A stretch of DNA of 64,000 nucleotides from Streptomyces exfoliatus (GTDB lineage Bacteria; Actinomycetota; Actinomycetes; Streptomycetales; Streptomycetaceae), in contig NZ_JNZP01000004.1 of assembly GCF_000725545.1 (NCBI RefSeq), positions 186,001 through 250,000 of the forward strand, written 5' to 3'. Below, piece by piece: positions 1-6,711 of the stretch; position 1 is the first letter of the stretch, and the number at the start of each line of letters is the position of its first letter. Both the position numbers and the translations under genes were made by a program. Under the pieces are notes generated by a model. The model saw nothing but the letters and a program-made list of their open reading frames with translations. It searched no databases and was not told the DNA's origin.

Positions 1-2
1 GC

Positions 3-1172
3 TCCTTCTCCGCCTACGCCGACCAGGCCCTCGGCCGCTGGGCCGGTTTCAGCATCGGCTGGCTCTACTGGTTCTTCTGGGTCGTCGTCCTCGCCGTCGA
101 GGCGACCGCAGGCGCGGTCATCCTGGAGAGCTGGGTCCCGGCCGTCCCGCAGTGGGCCTGGGCCCTCATCGTGATGGTGGTGCTCACCGCGACCAACCTC
201 GGCTCCGTGGCCTCGTACGGCGAGTTCGAGTTCTGGTTCGCCGGCATCAAGGTCGTCGCCATCGCCGCCTTCGTCGGCATCGGACTGCTCGCGGTCTTCG
301 GCGTGCTGCCCGGCTCGGACAACCCGGGCGCCGGGTTCGCCCACCTCACCGACTCCGGGGGCTTCTTCCCGATGGGTGCGGGAGCGATCCTCACCGGCGT
401 CCTGATGGTCGTCTTCTCCTTCATGGGCAGTGAGATCGTCACCCTCGCCGCCGGCGAGTCCGAGGACCCGCAGAAGGCGGTCACCAAGGCCACCAACAGC
501 GTGATCTGGCGCATCGGCGTCTTCTACCTGGGCTCGATCTTCGTCGTCCTCACCCTGCTGCCGTGGAACGACAAGTCGATCGTCGACAAGGGCTCGTACG
601 TCGCCGCCCTCGACTCCATCGGCATCGCGCACGCCGGCCAGGTCATGAACGTGATCGTCCTGACGGCCGTCCTGTCCTGCCTGAACTCGGGCCTCTACAC
701 CGCCTCGCGCATGGCCTTCTCGCTCGGCCGGCGCGGTGACGCCCCGAAGGCCTTCGCCAAGGTCAACAAGCGGGGCGTGCCGACGGCGGCGATCCTCGGC
801 TCGGTCGTCTTCGGCTTCGTCGCGGTCTTCTTCAACTACAAGTGGCCGGACACCGTCTTCGCCTTCCTGCTGAACTCCTCCGGCGCGGTGGCGCTCTTCG
901 TCTGGCTGGTCATCTGCGTGACCCAGCTGCGGATGCGCGGCATCATCCTGCGCGAGACGCCCGAGAAGCTGGTCGTGCGGATGTGGCTCTTCCCGTACCT
1001 GACCTGGGCGACGATCGCCATGATCGTCTTCGTCCTCGGCTACATGCTGTACGACGGCGGCAGCGCCCGCGAGCAGGTCGTGCTCTCGCTCCTGGTGGCC
1101 GCGCTCGTGATCGCGATCGCGCTGGTCAAGGAGCGTGTCGCGAAGTCGGCCCGACGCCGGGACCTCGTGTAG
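3..1172 (+). CDS. APC-family amino-acid permease, 5' truncated by window edge
   Basis: Integral membrane amino-acid/proton symporter of the APC superfamily (AAT/GABA-permease type). The reading frame is open from base 3, so the start lies outside the window; 389 C-terminal codons are visible. They contain about nine hydrophobic helices and end in the cytoplasmic tail KERVAKSARRRDLV. Family motifs shared with the two downstream paralogs are visible, including GEFEFWFAGIK, ESEDPQKAV and SRMAFSLGRRGDAPKAF. It is the first of three co-directional paralogous permeases, separated from the second by the oppositely oriented bioY. Substrate cannot be read from sequence; the family moves GABA, Asn, Pro, aromatic or other neutral amino acids. 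A strong hairpin follows the stop. Confidence 0.93.
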   Translation, partial: SFSAYADQALGRWAGFSIGWLYWFFWVVVLAVEATAGAVILESWVPAVPQWAWALIVMVVLTATNLGSVASYGEFEFWFAGIKVVAIAAFVGIGLLAVFGVLPGSDNPGAGFAHLTDSGGFFPMGAGAILTGVLMVVFSFMGSEIVTLAAGESEDPQKAVTKATNSVIWRIGVFYLGSIFVVLTLLPWNDKSIVDKGSYVAALDSIGIAHAGQVMNVIVLTAVLSCLNSGLYTASRMAFSLGRRGDAPKAFAKVNKRGVPTAAILGSVVFGFVAVFFNYKWPDTVFAFLLNSSGAVALFVWLVICVTQLRMRGIILRETPEKLVVRMWLFPYLTWATIAMIVFVLGYMLYDGGSAREQVVLSLLVAALVIAIALVKERVAKSARRRDLV

Positions 1173-1185
1173 CTCCTCGTACGCG

Positions 1186-1225
1186 AAAGGGCCCTGTCGC
1201 TCCTCCGGGAGCGGCAGGGCCCTTT
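1186..1225. terminator. bidirectional terminator between permease and bioY
   Basis: A near-perfect inverted repeat of about 18 bp (arms AAGGGCCCTGTCGCTCC and GGAGCGGCAGGGCCCTT, loop TCCG region) lies between the convergent stops of the permease and bioY. It ends in a short T run on one side and an A run on the other, so it can serve both genes. Confidence 0.85.
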
Positions 1226-1240
1226 TCCGTGCCGGGGGGC

Positions 1241-1834
1241 TCAGCCCTTGCGGTCGAGGAGCTTCCAGGCGGCCGGGAGGGCGCCCATGGCGAGGGCCGC
1301 CTTGAGGGCGTCGCCGATGAGGAACGGGGTGAGGCCGGCGGCGACGGCCTGGCCGAGGGTCATGCCGGTGGCGAGCGCCAGGTACGGCACGCCGACGGCG
1401 TAGATGATCGCCGAGCCGAGGACCATCGCGCCGGCCGTGCGGAGCACGGAGCGGTCGGCGCCGCGGCGGGCGAGGGCGCCGACGACGGTCGAGGCGAGGA
1501 GCATGCCGAGGATGTAGCCGAAGGACGGCATCCCGTAGCCGGAGGTGGCCTGCGCGAACCACGGCACGCCCGCCATGCCGGCCACCGCGTACAGGGCCAG
1601 GGCGAGGAAGCCGCGGCGGGCGCCGAGCGCGGTGCCGACGAGCAGGGCGGCGAAGGTCTGGCCGGAGACCGGGACCGGGGAGCCGGGGACCGGGACGGAG
1701 AGCTGCGCGGCGAGGCCGGTGAGGGCGGCGCCTCCGACGACGAGGGCGATCTCGCGGGTGCGGCTCGCCGGGAGCAGGTCGGCGAGGACGGTGCCCGCAC
1801 GGAGGGTACGGGCGGGGGCGGCGGCGGTGCTCAT
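1241..1834 (-). CDS. bioY: BioY family biotin transporter (S component)
   Basis: Substrate-binding membrane subunit of the energy-coupling-factor biotin importer, 197 aa with about six hydrophobic segments. The N-terminal half carries the BioY signature VPVPGSPVPVSGQTFAALLVG, followed by GALLG-type GTALGARRGF, and a later GY..G(Y/F)ILGMLLAS stretch. The ATG at 1834 was chosen because it gives the usual BioY N-terminus; the frame stays open upstream but shows no conserved sequence. No EcfA or EcfT gene is adjacent, so it must use remote energising subunits or act alone. It lies between two paralogous permeases in the opposite orientation, which suggests insertion into a permease array. Confidence 0.93.
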   Translation of the reverse strand: MSTAAAPARTLRAGTVLADLLPASRTREIALVVGGAALTGLAAQLSVPVPGSPVPVSGQTFAALLVGTALGARRGFLALALYAVAGMAGVPWFAQATSGYGMPSFGYILGMLLASTVVGALARRGADRSVLRTAGAMVLGSAIIYAVGVPYLALATGMTLGQAVAAGLTPFLIGDALKAALAMGALPAAWKLLDRKG

Positions 1835-2107
1835 CGGTACTCCGCGAGGGTGAGGGTGAGGGGGACGGATTGACGGTATGCCAGGAGTGAACGCTCGATC
1901 ACCGTCAGCCGCCGACAAAGCGGGAGCCAGCCGCTTCATCGGGTTCCGACAAAGGACGGATTCCATGCCGGATTCCGCGCTTCCCGCCACGTGACCCTTG
2001 TCACTGGCGCTCTCCGTGAGACGTCCCTTTTGCGTCGGGGGGACGTCACCAGAGAGACTGTGGGGTCTCCATAAAGTGTCAACTCCCCGAGAGCGCGAGC
2101 CCCCACC
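1835..2107. other. divergent bioY / permease intergenic region
   Basis: This 273-bp region must hold the divergent promoters of bioY and the second permease. Visible elements: an inverted repeat GTGAC-4-GTCAC at 1991-2004; a 7-bp stem ACGTCCC/GGGACGT at 2021-2027 and 2040-2046 with a 12-nt loop; and the permease-associated 16-mer at 2055-2070 (listed separately). No recognisable biotin-repressor site or riboswitch was seen. Confidence 0.5.
2055..2070 (+). promoter_or_regulatory. shared 16-bp element upstream of permease 2
   Basis: The element AGACTGTGGGGTCTCC ends 37 nt before the ATG at 2108. It recurs with one mismatch 29 nt before the third permease (3575-3590). In this copy the flanks form an inverted repeat GAGAC-6-GTCTC. 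Conservation outside coding sequence in paralogous genes suggests a shared promoter or operator; the bound factor is unknown. Confidence 0.5.
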
Positions 2108-3505
2108 ATGCGCGACGCCCCGCCGTCCCCTCAGGCCATCGGTCCCCTCACCGAACCGGAGCCCCTCTCCCACGGTCTGAAGCAGCGTCATCTGACGATG
2201 CTGGGACTGGGCGGCGTGATCGGCGCCGGGCTCTTCGTCGGCTCGGGCGCGGGCATCGCCGTCGCCGGACCCGGCATCGTCGTCTCGTACCTGCTCGCCG
2301 GCGCGCTCGCGATGCTCGTCATGCGGATGCTGGGCGAGATGTCGGCGGCGATGCCGGCCTCGGGGGCCTTCTCGGTGCACGCCGAGCGGGCGCTCGGCCG
2401 GTGGGCGGGCTTCTCGGTGGGCTGGCTGTACTGGTTCCTGCTGGTGGTGGTCCTCGCCGTGGAGGCGACGGGCGCGGCGCGGATCGCGAACGGCTGGGTG
2501 CCGGAGGTCCCGCAGTGGGGCTGGGTGCTGGTCTTCATGATCGTGTTCACCCTCGCCAACCTGGCGGCGGTGAAGAACTTCGGTGAGTTCGAGTTCTGGT
2601 TCGCGGCGCTCAAGGTCGGCGCGATCGTGCTCTTCCTGATCCTCGGGACACTCGCCATCATCGGCCTGCTCCCCGACACGGACCCCGTGGGGCTCGCGAA
2701 CCTGACCGGGCAGGGCGGTTTCCTGCCGAACGGCTGGGAGGGCGTCGTCTCCGGCGTCCTCGCCGTCGTCTTCGCCTTCGGCGGCCTGGAGGTCGTCACC
2801 ATCGCGGCGGCCGAGTCGGACGACCCGGCGCGGAACGTGGCGCGGGCGGTGCGCAGCGCGGTGTGGCGGATCCTCCTCTTCTACGTGGGCTCGATGCTGG
2901 TGATCGTGACGCTGCTGCCGTGGACCTCGATGAAGCCGGGCGAGTCGCCGTACGTGGCGGTCCTGGACTCGATCGGGGTGCCGGCGGCGGGGCAGATCAT
3001 GAACGTGGTGGTGTTCGTGGCGCTGCTCTCGGCCCTCAACGCGAACCTGTACGGCTCCTCGCGGATGGTGTTCTCGCTCGCGGAGCGCGGAGAGGCGCCG
3101 AAGGGGCTGCTCCGGGTGTCCGGAGGAGGAGTCCCGCGCCGGGCGGTGCTCGCCTCGGTGGCCTTCGGCTTCGTCTCCGTACTCCTGAATCTGAAGTGGC
3201 CGGATTCCGTCTTCCTCTACATGCTCAACGCCGTCGGGGCGGTGCTGCTCTTCGTCTGGGCGCTCATCGCGGTCTCTCAGCTGCGGCTGCGGCGCCGGAT
3301 CGAGCGTCAGGCGCCGCAGACGCTGACGCTGCGGATGTGGGGCTTCCCGTGGCTGACCTGGGTGGCGCTCGCCGCGATGGGGGCGGTGCTCGTCCTGATG
3401 CTGTCCGACGACGCGGCGCGGCCGCAGGTGCTGTGGTCGGCGGGAGCGACCGGGGCGGTGCTCCTGGTGGCCTGGGTGCGGGAACTGCGTACGAACCGGA
3501 ACTAA
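2108..3505 (+). CDS. APC-family amino-acid permease (second of three)
   Basis: Twelve-helix amino-acid permease of the AAT/GABA-permease type, 465 aa, a full family length. The N-terminus after a short hydrophilic lead has the diagnostic HGLKQRHLTMLGLGGVIGAG followed by LFVGSGAGI (TM1 substrate/sodium-site unwound helix). MRMLGEMSAAMPASGAFSVHAERALG and GEFEFWFAALKVGAI follow, and later AAESDDPARNVARAVRSAVWRI. The ATG at 2108 precedes the conserved start by about 20 residues. It is highly similar over its whole length to the genes on either side, so the array probably arose by tandem duplication. It ends 114 bp before the next permease with no strong hairpin between them. Confidence 0.95.
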   Translation: MRDAPPSPQAIGPLTEPEPLSHGLKQRHLTMLGLGGVIGAGLFVGSGAGIAVAGPGIVVSYLLAGALAMLVMRMLGEMSAAMPASGAFSVHAERALGRWAGFSVGWLYWFLLVVVLAVEATGAARIANGWVPEVPQWGWVLVFMIVFTLANLAAVKNFGEFEFWFAALKVGAIVLFLILGTLAIIGLLPDTDPVGLANLTGQGGFLPNGWEGVVSGVLAVVFAFGGLEVVTIAAAESDDPARNVARAVRSAVWRILLFYVGSMLVIVTLLPWTSMKPGESPYVAVLDSIGVPAAGQIMNVVVFVALLSALNANLYGSSRMVFSLAERGEAPKGLLRVSGGGVPRRAVLASVAFGFVSVLLNLKWPDSVFLYMLNAVGAVLLFVWALIAVSQLRLRRRIERQAPQTLTLRMWGFPWLTWVALAAMGAVLVLMLSDDAARPQVLWSAGATGAVLLVAWVRELRTNRN

Positions 3506-3574
3506 TCCTTCACGATGTGTGAGGTCGGTGACCGTATAGCGGACGCATGTTCCCTGTGAGCGGTGGGCCCGCCC

Positions 3575-3590
3575 AGACTGTGGGCTCTCC
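3575..3590 (+). promoter_or_regulatory. shared 16-bp element upstream of permease 3
   Basis: AGACTGTGGGCTCTCC matches the 2055-2070 element in 15 of 16 positions and lies 29 nt before the ATG at 3620. The spacing to the start codon is similar in both genes. Confidence 0.5.
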
Positions 3591-3619
3591 TCGTCTCAGC
3601 TAGTGAACAGGGCTCGCCC

Positions 3620-5029
3620 ATGTCTCGGACCACCGCGCCCGCGCCGGCCGATCGGAAGGACGGCGCGAACGCACCTGCCGAGGGCCTCACGCACGGCCTC
3701 AAGCAGCGCCATCTGTCGATGATCGCCCTCGGCGGTGTCATCGGCGCCGGACTCTTCGTCGGTTCCGGGGCCGGCATCGCCGCCGCCGGGCCCTCGATCG
3801 TCATCGCGTACGCGATCTCGGGCGTGCTCGTCATGCTCGTGATGCGGATGCTCGGCGAGATGTCCGCGGCGAACCCGGCGTCCGGCTCCTTCTCCGTCCA
3901 CGCCGAGCGGGCCCTCGGCCCGTGGGCCGGTTTCACCGCCGGGTGGGCCTTCTGGTTCCTGCTCTGCGTCGCCGTCGGCCTCGAGGGCATCGGCGCGGCC
4001 AAGATCATGACCGGCTGGTTCCCGGGCAGCCCCGAGTGGGCCTGGGTCGCGCTCTTCATGCTGGTCTTCTGCGCCACCAACCTGGCGGCCGTGAAGAACT
4101 TCGGGGAGTTCGAGTTCTGGTTCGCCGCGCTGAAGGTCGGCGCGATCGTCCTTTTCCTCGGCATCGGCGTGCTCGCCATCGTCGGCGTCCTGCCCGGCAC
4201 GGACTCCCCCGGCACCGCGAACCTCACCGGCGCGGGCGGCTTCTTCCCGCACGGCTCCGAGGGCCTGATCGTGGGTCTGCTCGCCTCCGTCTTCGCGTAC
4301 GGCGGCCTGGAGACGGTCACCATCGCGGCGGCCGAGTCGGAGCACCCGGTGCAGGGTGTCGCCAAGGCCGTGCGGACGGCGATGTGGCGGATCGCGCTCT
4401 TCTACATCGGCTCGATGGCGGTCATCGTGACGCTCGTCCCGTGGGGTGACAAGGCGGTCGTCGAGAAGGGCCCGTACGTCGCCACCCTCGACCACCTGGG
4501 CATCCCCGCGGCCGGCCAGATCATGAACGTGGTCGTGCTCGTCGCCCTGCTGTCGGCGATGAACGCCAACATCTACGGGGCCTCCCGCATGGCCGGTTCG
4601 CTGGTCTCGCGCGGCCAGGGCCCGAAGGCGCTCGGCCGCACCTTCGGCGGGGTCCCGCGTCCCGCGGTGCTCGTCTCCTCCGCCTTCGGCTTCGCCTGCG
4701 TGCTGCTCAGCTACTGGCGCCCGGAGGACATCTTCGTCTGGCTGCTCAACACGATCGGCGCGATCATCCTGGTCGTCTGGTTCTTCATCGCCGCCTCCCA
4801 GCTGGTGCTGCGCCGCCGCACCGAGCGCGAGGCGCCCGAGAAGCTGGTCGTGCGGATGTGGGCCTTCCCGGTCCTGACGTGGGTTGCGCTGGCCGGCATG
4901 GCGGCGATCTTCGTCCTGATGGCCCGCGAGGAGGGCACCCGGGTGCAGCTGTACTGGACGGGCGGCCTGACGCTGCTGCTGGCCGTCGCCGGCTTCGTAC
5001 GCCAGAAGGCGGCGGACCGTACCTCCTGA
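3620..5029 (+). CDS. APC-family amino-acid permease (third of three)
   Basis: Amino-acid permease of 469 aa, paralogous to the preceding two. It shows HGLKQRHLSMIALGGVIGAG followed by LFVGSGAGI in TM1, then MRMLGEMSAANPASGSFSVH and GEFEFWFAALKVGAI. The start at 3620 (MSRTTAPAPADRKDG) was preferred over an upstream in-frame ATG at 3563, because the extra 19 residues would run back into the conserved upstream element. It differs from its neighbour in the external loops and in the C-terminal third, which may reflect different substrates. A strong terminator follows, separating it from sodF. Confidence 0.95.
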   Translation: MSRTTAPAPADRKDGANAPAEGLTHGLKQRHLSMIALGGVIGAGLFVGSGAGIAAAGPSIVIAYAISGVLVMLVMRMLGEMSAANPASGSFSVHAERALGPWAGFTAGWAFWFLLCVAVGLEGIGAAKIMTGWFPGSPEWAWVALFMLVFCATNLAAVKNFGEFEFWFAALKVGAIVLFLGIGVLAIVGVLPGTDSPGTANLTGAGGFFPHGSEGLIVGLLASVFAYGGLETVTIAAAESEHPVQGVAKAVRTAMWRIALFYIGSMAVIVTLVPWGDKAVVEKGPYVATLDHLGIPAAGQIMNVVVLVALLSAMNANIYGASRMAGSLVSRGQGPKALGRTFGGVPRPAVLVSSAFGFACVLLSYWRPEDIFVWLLNTIGAIILVVWFFIAASQLVLRRRTEREAPEKLVVRMWAFPVLTWVALAGMAAIFVLMAREEGTRVQLYWTGGLTLLLAVAGFVRQKAADRTS

Positions 5030-5045
5030 TTCCCGCCTTCTTCCC

Positions 5046-5084
5046 CGAAGCCCCCGGACCGCCTCTCGGTTCGGGGGTTCTTCG
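5046..5084 (+). terminator. terminator after permease 3
   Basis: Inverted repeat with arms GAAGCCCCCGGACCG and CGGTTCGGGGGTTCTTC around a short loop, starting 17 bp after the permease stop and ending in a pyrimidine-rich run. Confidence 0.8.
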
Positions 5085-5100
5085 TATGCCGTTGATCTTC

Positions 5101-5134
5101 TTGCTGATAGCCTGCACTTGCATAGGATGTGCAA
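5101..5134 (+). promoter_or_regulatory. sodF promoter overlapped by a Nur (nickel regulator) box
   Basis: A -35 like TTGCTG (5101-5106), 16-bp spacer and -10 TAGGAT (5123-5128) precede sodF. The inverted repeat TTGCAT-N5-GTGCAA at 5118-5134 overlaps the -10. It matches the published Streptomyces Nur consensus tTGCaa-N5-ttGCAA closely (inner bases deviate). In Streptomyces, Ni-bound Nur represses sodF, so iron SOD is made only when nickel is scarce. The position over the -10 fits direct repression. Confidence 0.85.
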
Positions 5135-5155
5135 TAAGAGGTGGAAGGGCCCGGC

Positions 5156-5800
5156 ATGGCGATCTACACACTTCCTGAACTTCCCTACGACTACGCGGCG
5201 CTGGAACCGGTGATCAGCCCGGAGATCATCGAGCTGCACCACGACAAGCACCACGCGGCCTACGTGAAGGGCGCCAACGACACCCTGGAGCAGCTGGCGG
5301 AGGCCCGGGAGAAGGACGCGTGGGGCGCGGTCAACGGCCTGGAGAAGAACCTCGCGTTCCACCTCTCCGGCCACATCCTGCACAGCATCTACTGGCAGAA
5401 CATGGACAGCCCGAAGGACGGTGGCGGCGGCGAGCCGCTGGCCGCCGACGGCGTCGGTGACCTCGCGGACGCGATCACCGAGTCCTTCGGCTCCTTCGCC
5501 AGGTTCAAGGCCCAGCTGACCAAGGCCGCCGCGACCACCCAGGGCTCCGGCTGGGGTGTCCTCGCGTACGAGCCGGTCAGCGGCCGGCTCATCGTCGAGC
5601 AGGTCTACGACCACCAGGGCAACGTCGGCCAGGGCTCCGTCCCGATCCTGGTCTTCGACGCCTGGGAGCACGCCTTCTACCTCCAGTACAAGAACCAGAA
5701 GGTGGACTTCATCGAGGCGATGTGGCAGGTCGTCAACTGGCAGGACGTGAGCAGGCGCTACGCGGACGCCCAGGGACGCACCCCGCTCATCGGCGGCTGA
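5156..5800 (+). CDS. sodF: superoxide dismutase, Fe (Fe/Zn) type
   Basis: Cytoplasmic superoxide dismutase of the Fe/Mn family, 214 aa. The N-terminal metal-ligand segment is [18 protein letters not shown] and the C-terminal ligand motif [13 protein letters not shown] (D-x-W-E-H) is intact. [11 protein letters not shown] is the conserved middle block. The ATG at 5156 has GGAAGG seven bases upstream; an in-frame ATG at 5141 is rejected because it would precede this Shine-Dalgarno sequence. The Nur box in its promoter identifies it as the nickel-repressed SodF rather than a manganese enzyme, and implies that a nickel SOD is encoded elsewhere. It stands alone, closed by a strong hairpin. Confidence 0.95.
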   Translation: MAIYTLPELPYDYAALEPVISPEIIELHHDKHHAAYVKGANDTLEQLAEAREKDAWGAVNGLEKNLAFHLSGHILHSIYWQNMDSPKDGGGGEPLAADGVGDLADAITESFGSFARFKAQLTKAAATTQGSGWGVLAYEPVSGRLIVEQVYDHQGNVGQGSVPILVFDAWEHAFYLQYKNQKVDFIEAMWQVVNWQDVSRRYADAQGRTPLIGG

Positions 5801-5854
5801 CAGACGCCCTGCTCGTGATCGTCTTCTCAGCCTTCACGGGGCAGGCGGATGAAG

Positions 5855-5893
5855 GCGGAACCCCCGCGATGACGTGAATCGCGGGGGTTCCGC
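5855..5893. terminator. perfect 16-bp bidirectional terminator
   Basis: Perfect inverted repeat: GCGGAACCCCCGCGAT (5855-5870) and its complement ATCGCGGGGGTTCCGC (5878-5893) around a 7-nt loop, between the convergent sodF and DsbA-like genes. Confidence 0.88.
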
Positions 5894-5931
5894 GCATGCG
5901 GGCGTACGCGGGCGTACCGCGGACCGGCGGA

Positions 5932-6567
5932 CTACTCGAAGCTGGGTGCCGCCGTGCGGGTGCGCTTGATCTCGTAGAAGCCCGGCGTCGACGCCACGAG
6001 CAGCGTGCCGTCCCACAGGCGGGCGGCCGCCTCGCCGCGCGGGGTCGGGGTGACGACAGGGCCGAAGAAGGCGACCTCGTCGCCGTCCGCGCCCGGAACC
6101 GCGATGACCGGGGTGCCGACGTCCTGGCCGACCTTGTCGATGCCCTCCTTGTGGGAGGCGCGCAGCTCCGTGTCGTACGTGTCCTTGTCGGCGTAGTCCG
6201 CCAGGTCCCCGGGCAGGCCGACGTCCGTCAGGGCTCCGACGATCGCCTCGCGGGTCGGGCCCTCGCCGTTGTTGTGGAAGCGGGTGCCGAGCGCGGTGTA
6301 GAGCTTGCCGACGACCTCGTCGCCGTGCAGCTGCTGGGCGGCTATGACGACCCGGACCGGGCCCCACGCCTTGGTCTCCAGCATCTCCCGGTACTCCTCG
6401 GGGAGCTCGTCGAGCCGGTTCTCGTTGAGCACGGCCAGGCTCATGACCTTCCAGCTCACGTCGACCGGCCGCACCTTCTCGACCTCCAGCATCCAGCGGG
6501 AGGTCATCCAGGCCCACGGGCACAGGGGGTCGAAGAAGAACTCGGCGGTGGTCCTGCTCTCGGACAT
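5932..6567 (-). CDS. DsbA-family / mycothiol-dependent nitroreductase-like protein
   Basis: Thioredoxin-fold protein of 211 aa, related to the DsbA family and to the mycobacterial mycothiol-dependent nitroreductase Rv2466c family. Near the N-terminus it has FFFDPLCPWAWMTSRWMLEV. The active site reads Cys-Pro-Trp-Ala, so the second (resolving) cysteine of a CPxC motif is missing; the chemistry would be monothiol, for example mycothiol-linked. A cis-Pro-type loop (VGTPVIAVPG) lies near the middle of the C-terminal half. There is no signal peptide, so it is cytoplasmic. It is transcribed divergently from an aminopeptidase N gene, 144 bp away. The ATG at 6567 gives the normal family start. Confidence 0.88.
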   Translation of the reverse strand: MSESRTTAEFFFDPLCPWAWMTSRWMLEVEKVRPVDVSWKVMSLAVLNENRLDELPEEYREMLETKAWGPVRVVIAAQQLHGDEVVGKLYTALGTRFHNNGEGPTREAIVGALTDVGLPGDLADYADKDTYDTELRASHKEGIDKVGQDVGTPVIAVPGADGDEVAFFGPVVTPTPRGEAAARLWDGTLLVASTPGFYEIKRTRTAAPSFE

Positions 6568-6711
6568 GTCACTCCTCGGTACGACCGTGCTGAAAGGGGG
6601 TGGGCCGAAACGAGCCAACGCCATGACCGCCCTACGGCATTCCCGTGCGCCGCGTGACAGTGGCACATGGGAGGATCGGTGCTGTTTCGAACGCGCCACG
6701 AAGGAGTGACC

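Noticed and set aside
1835..2107. Riboswitch upstream of bioY or the permease
   Set aside because: Only short hairpins are visible; no known riboswitch core could be recognised, and biotin genes in actinobacteria are normally protein-regulated.
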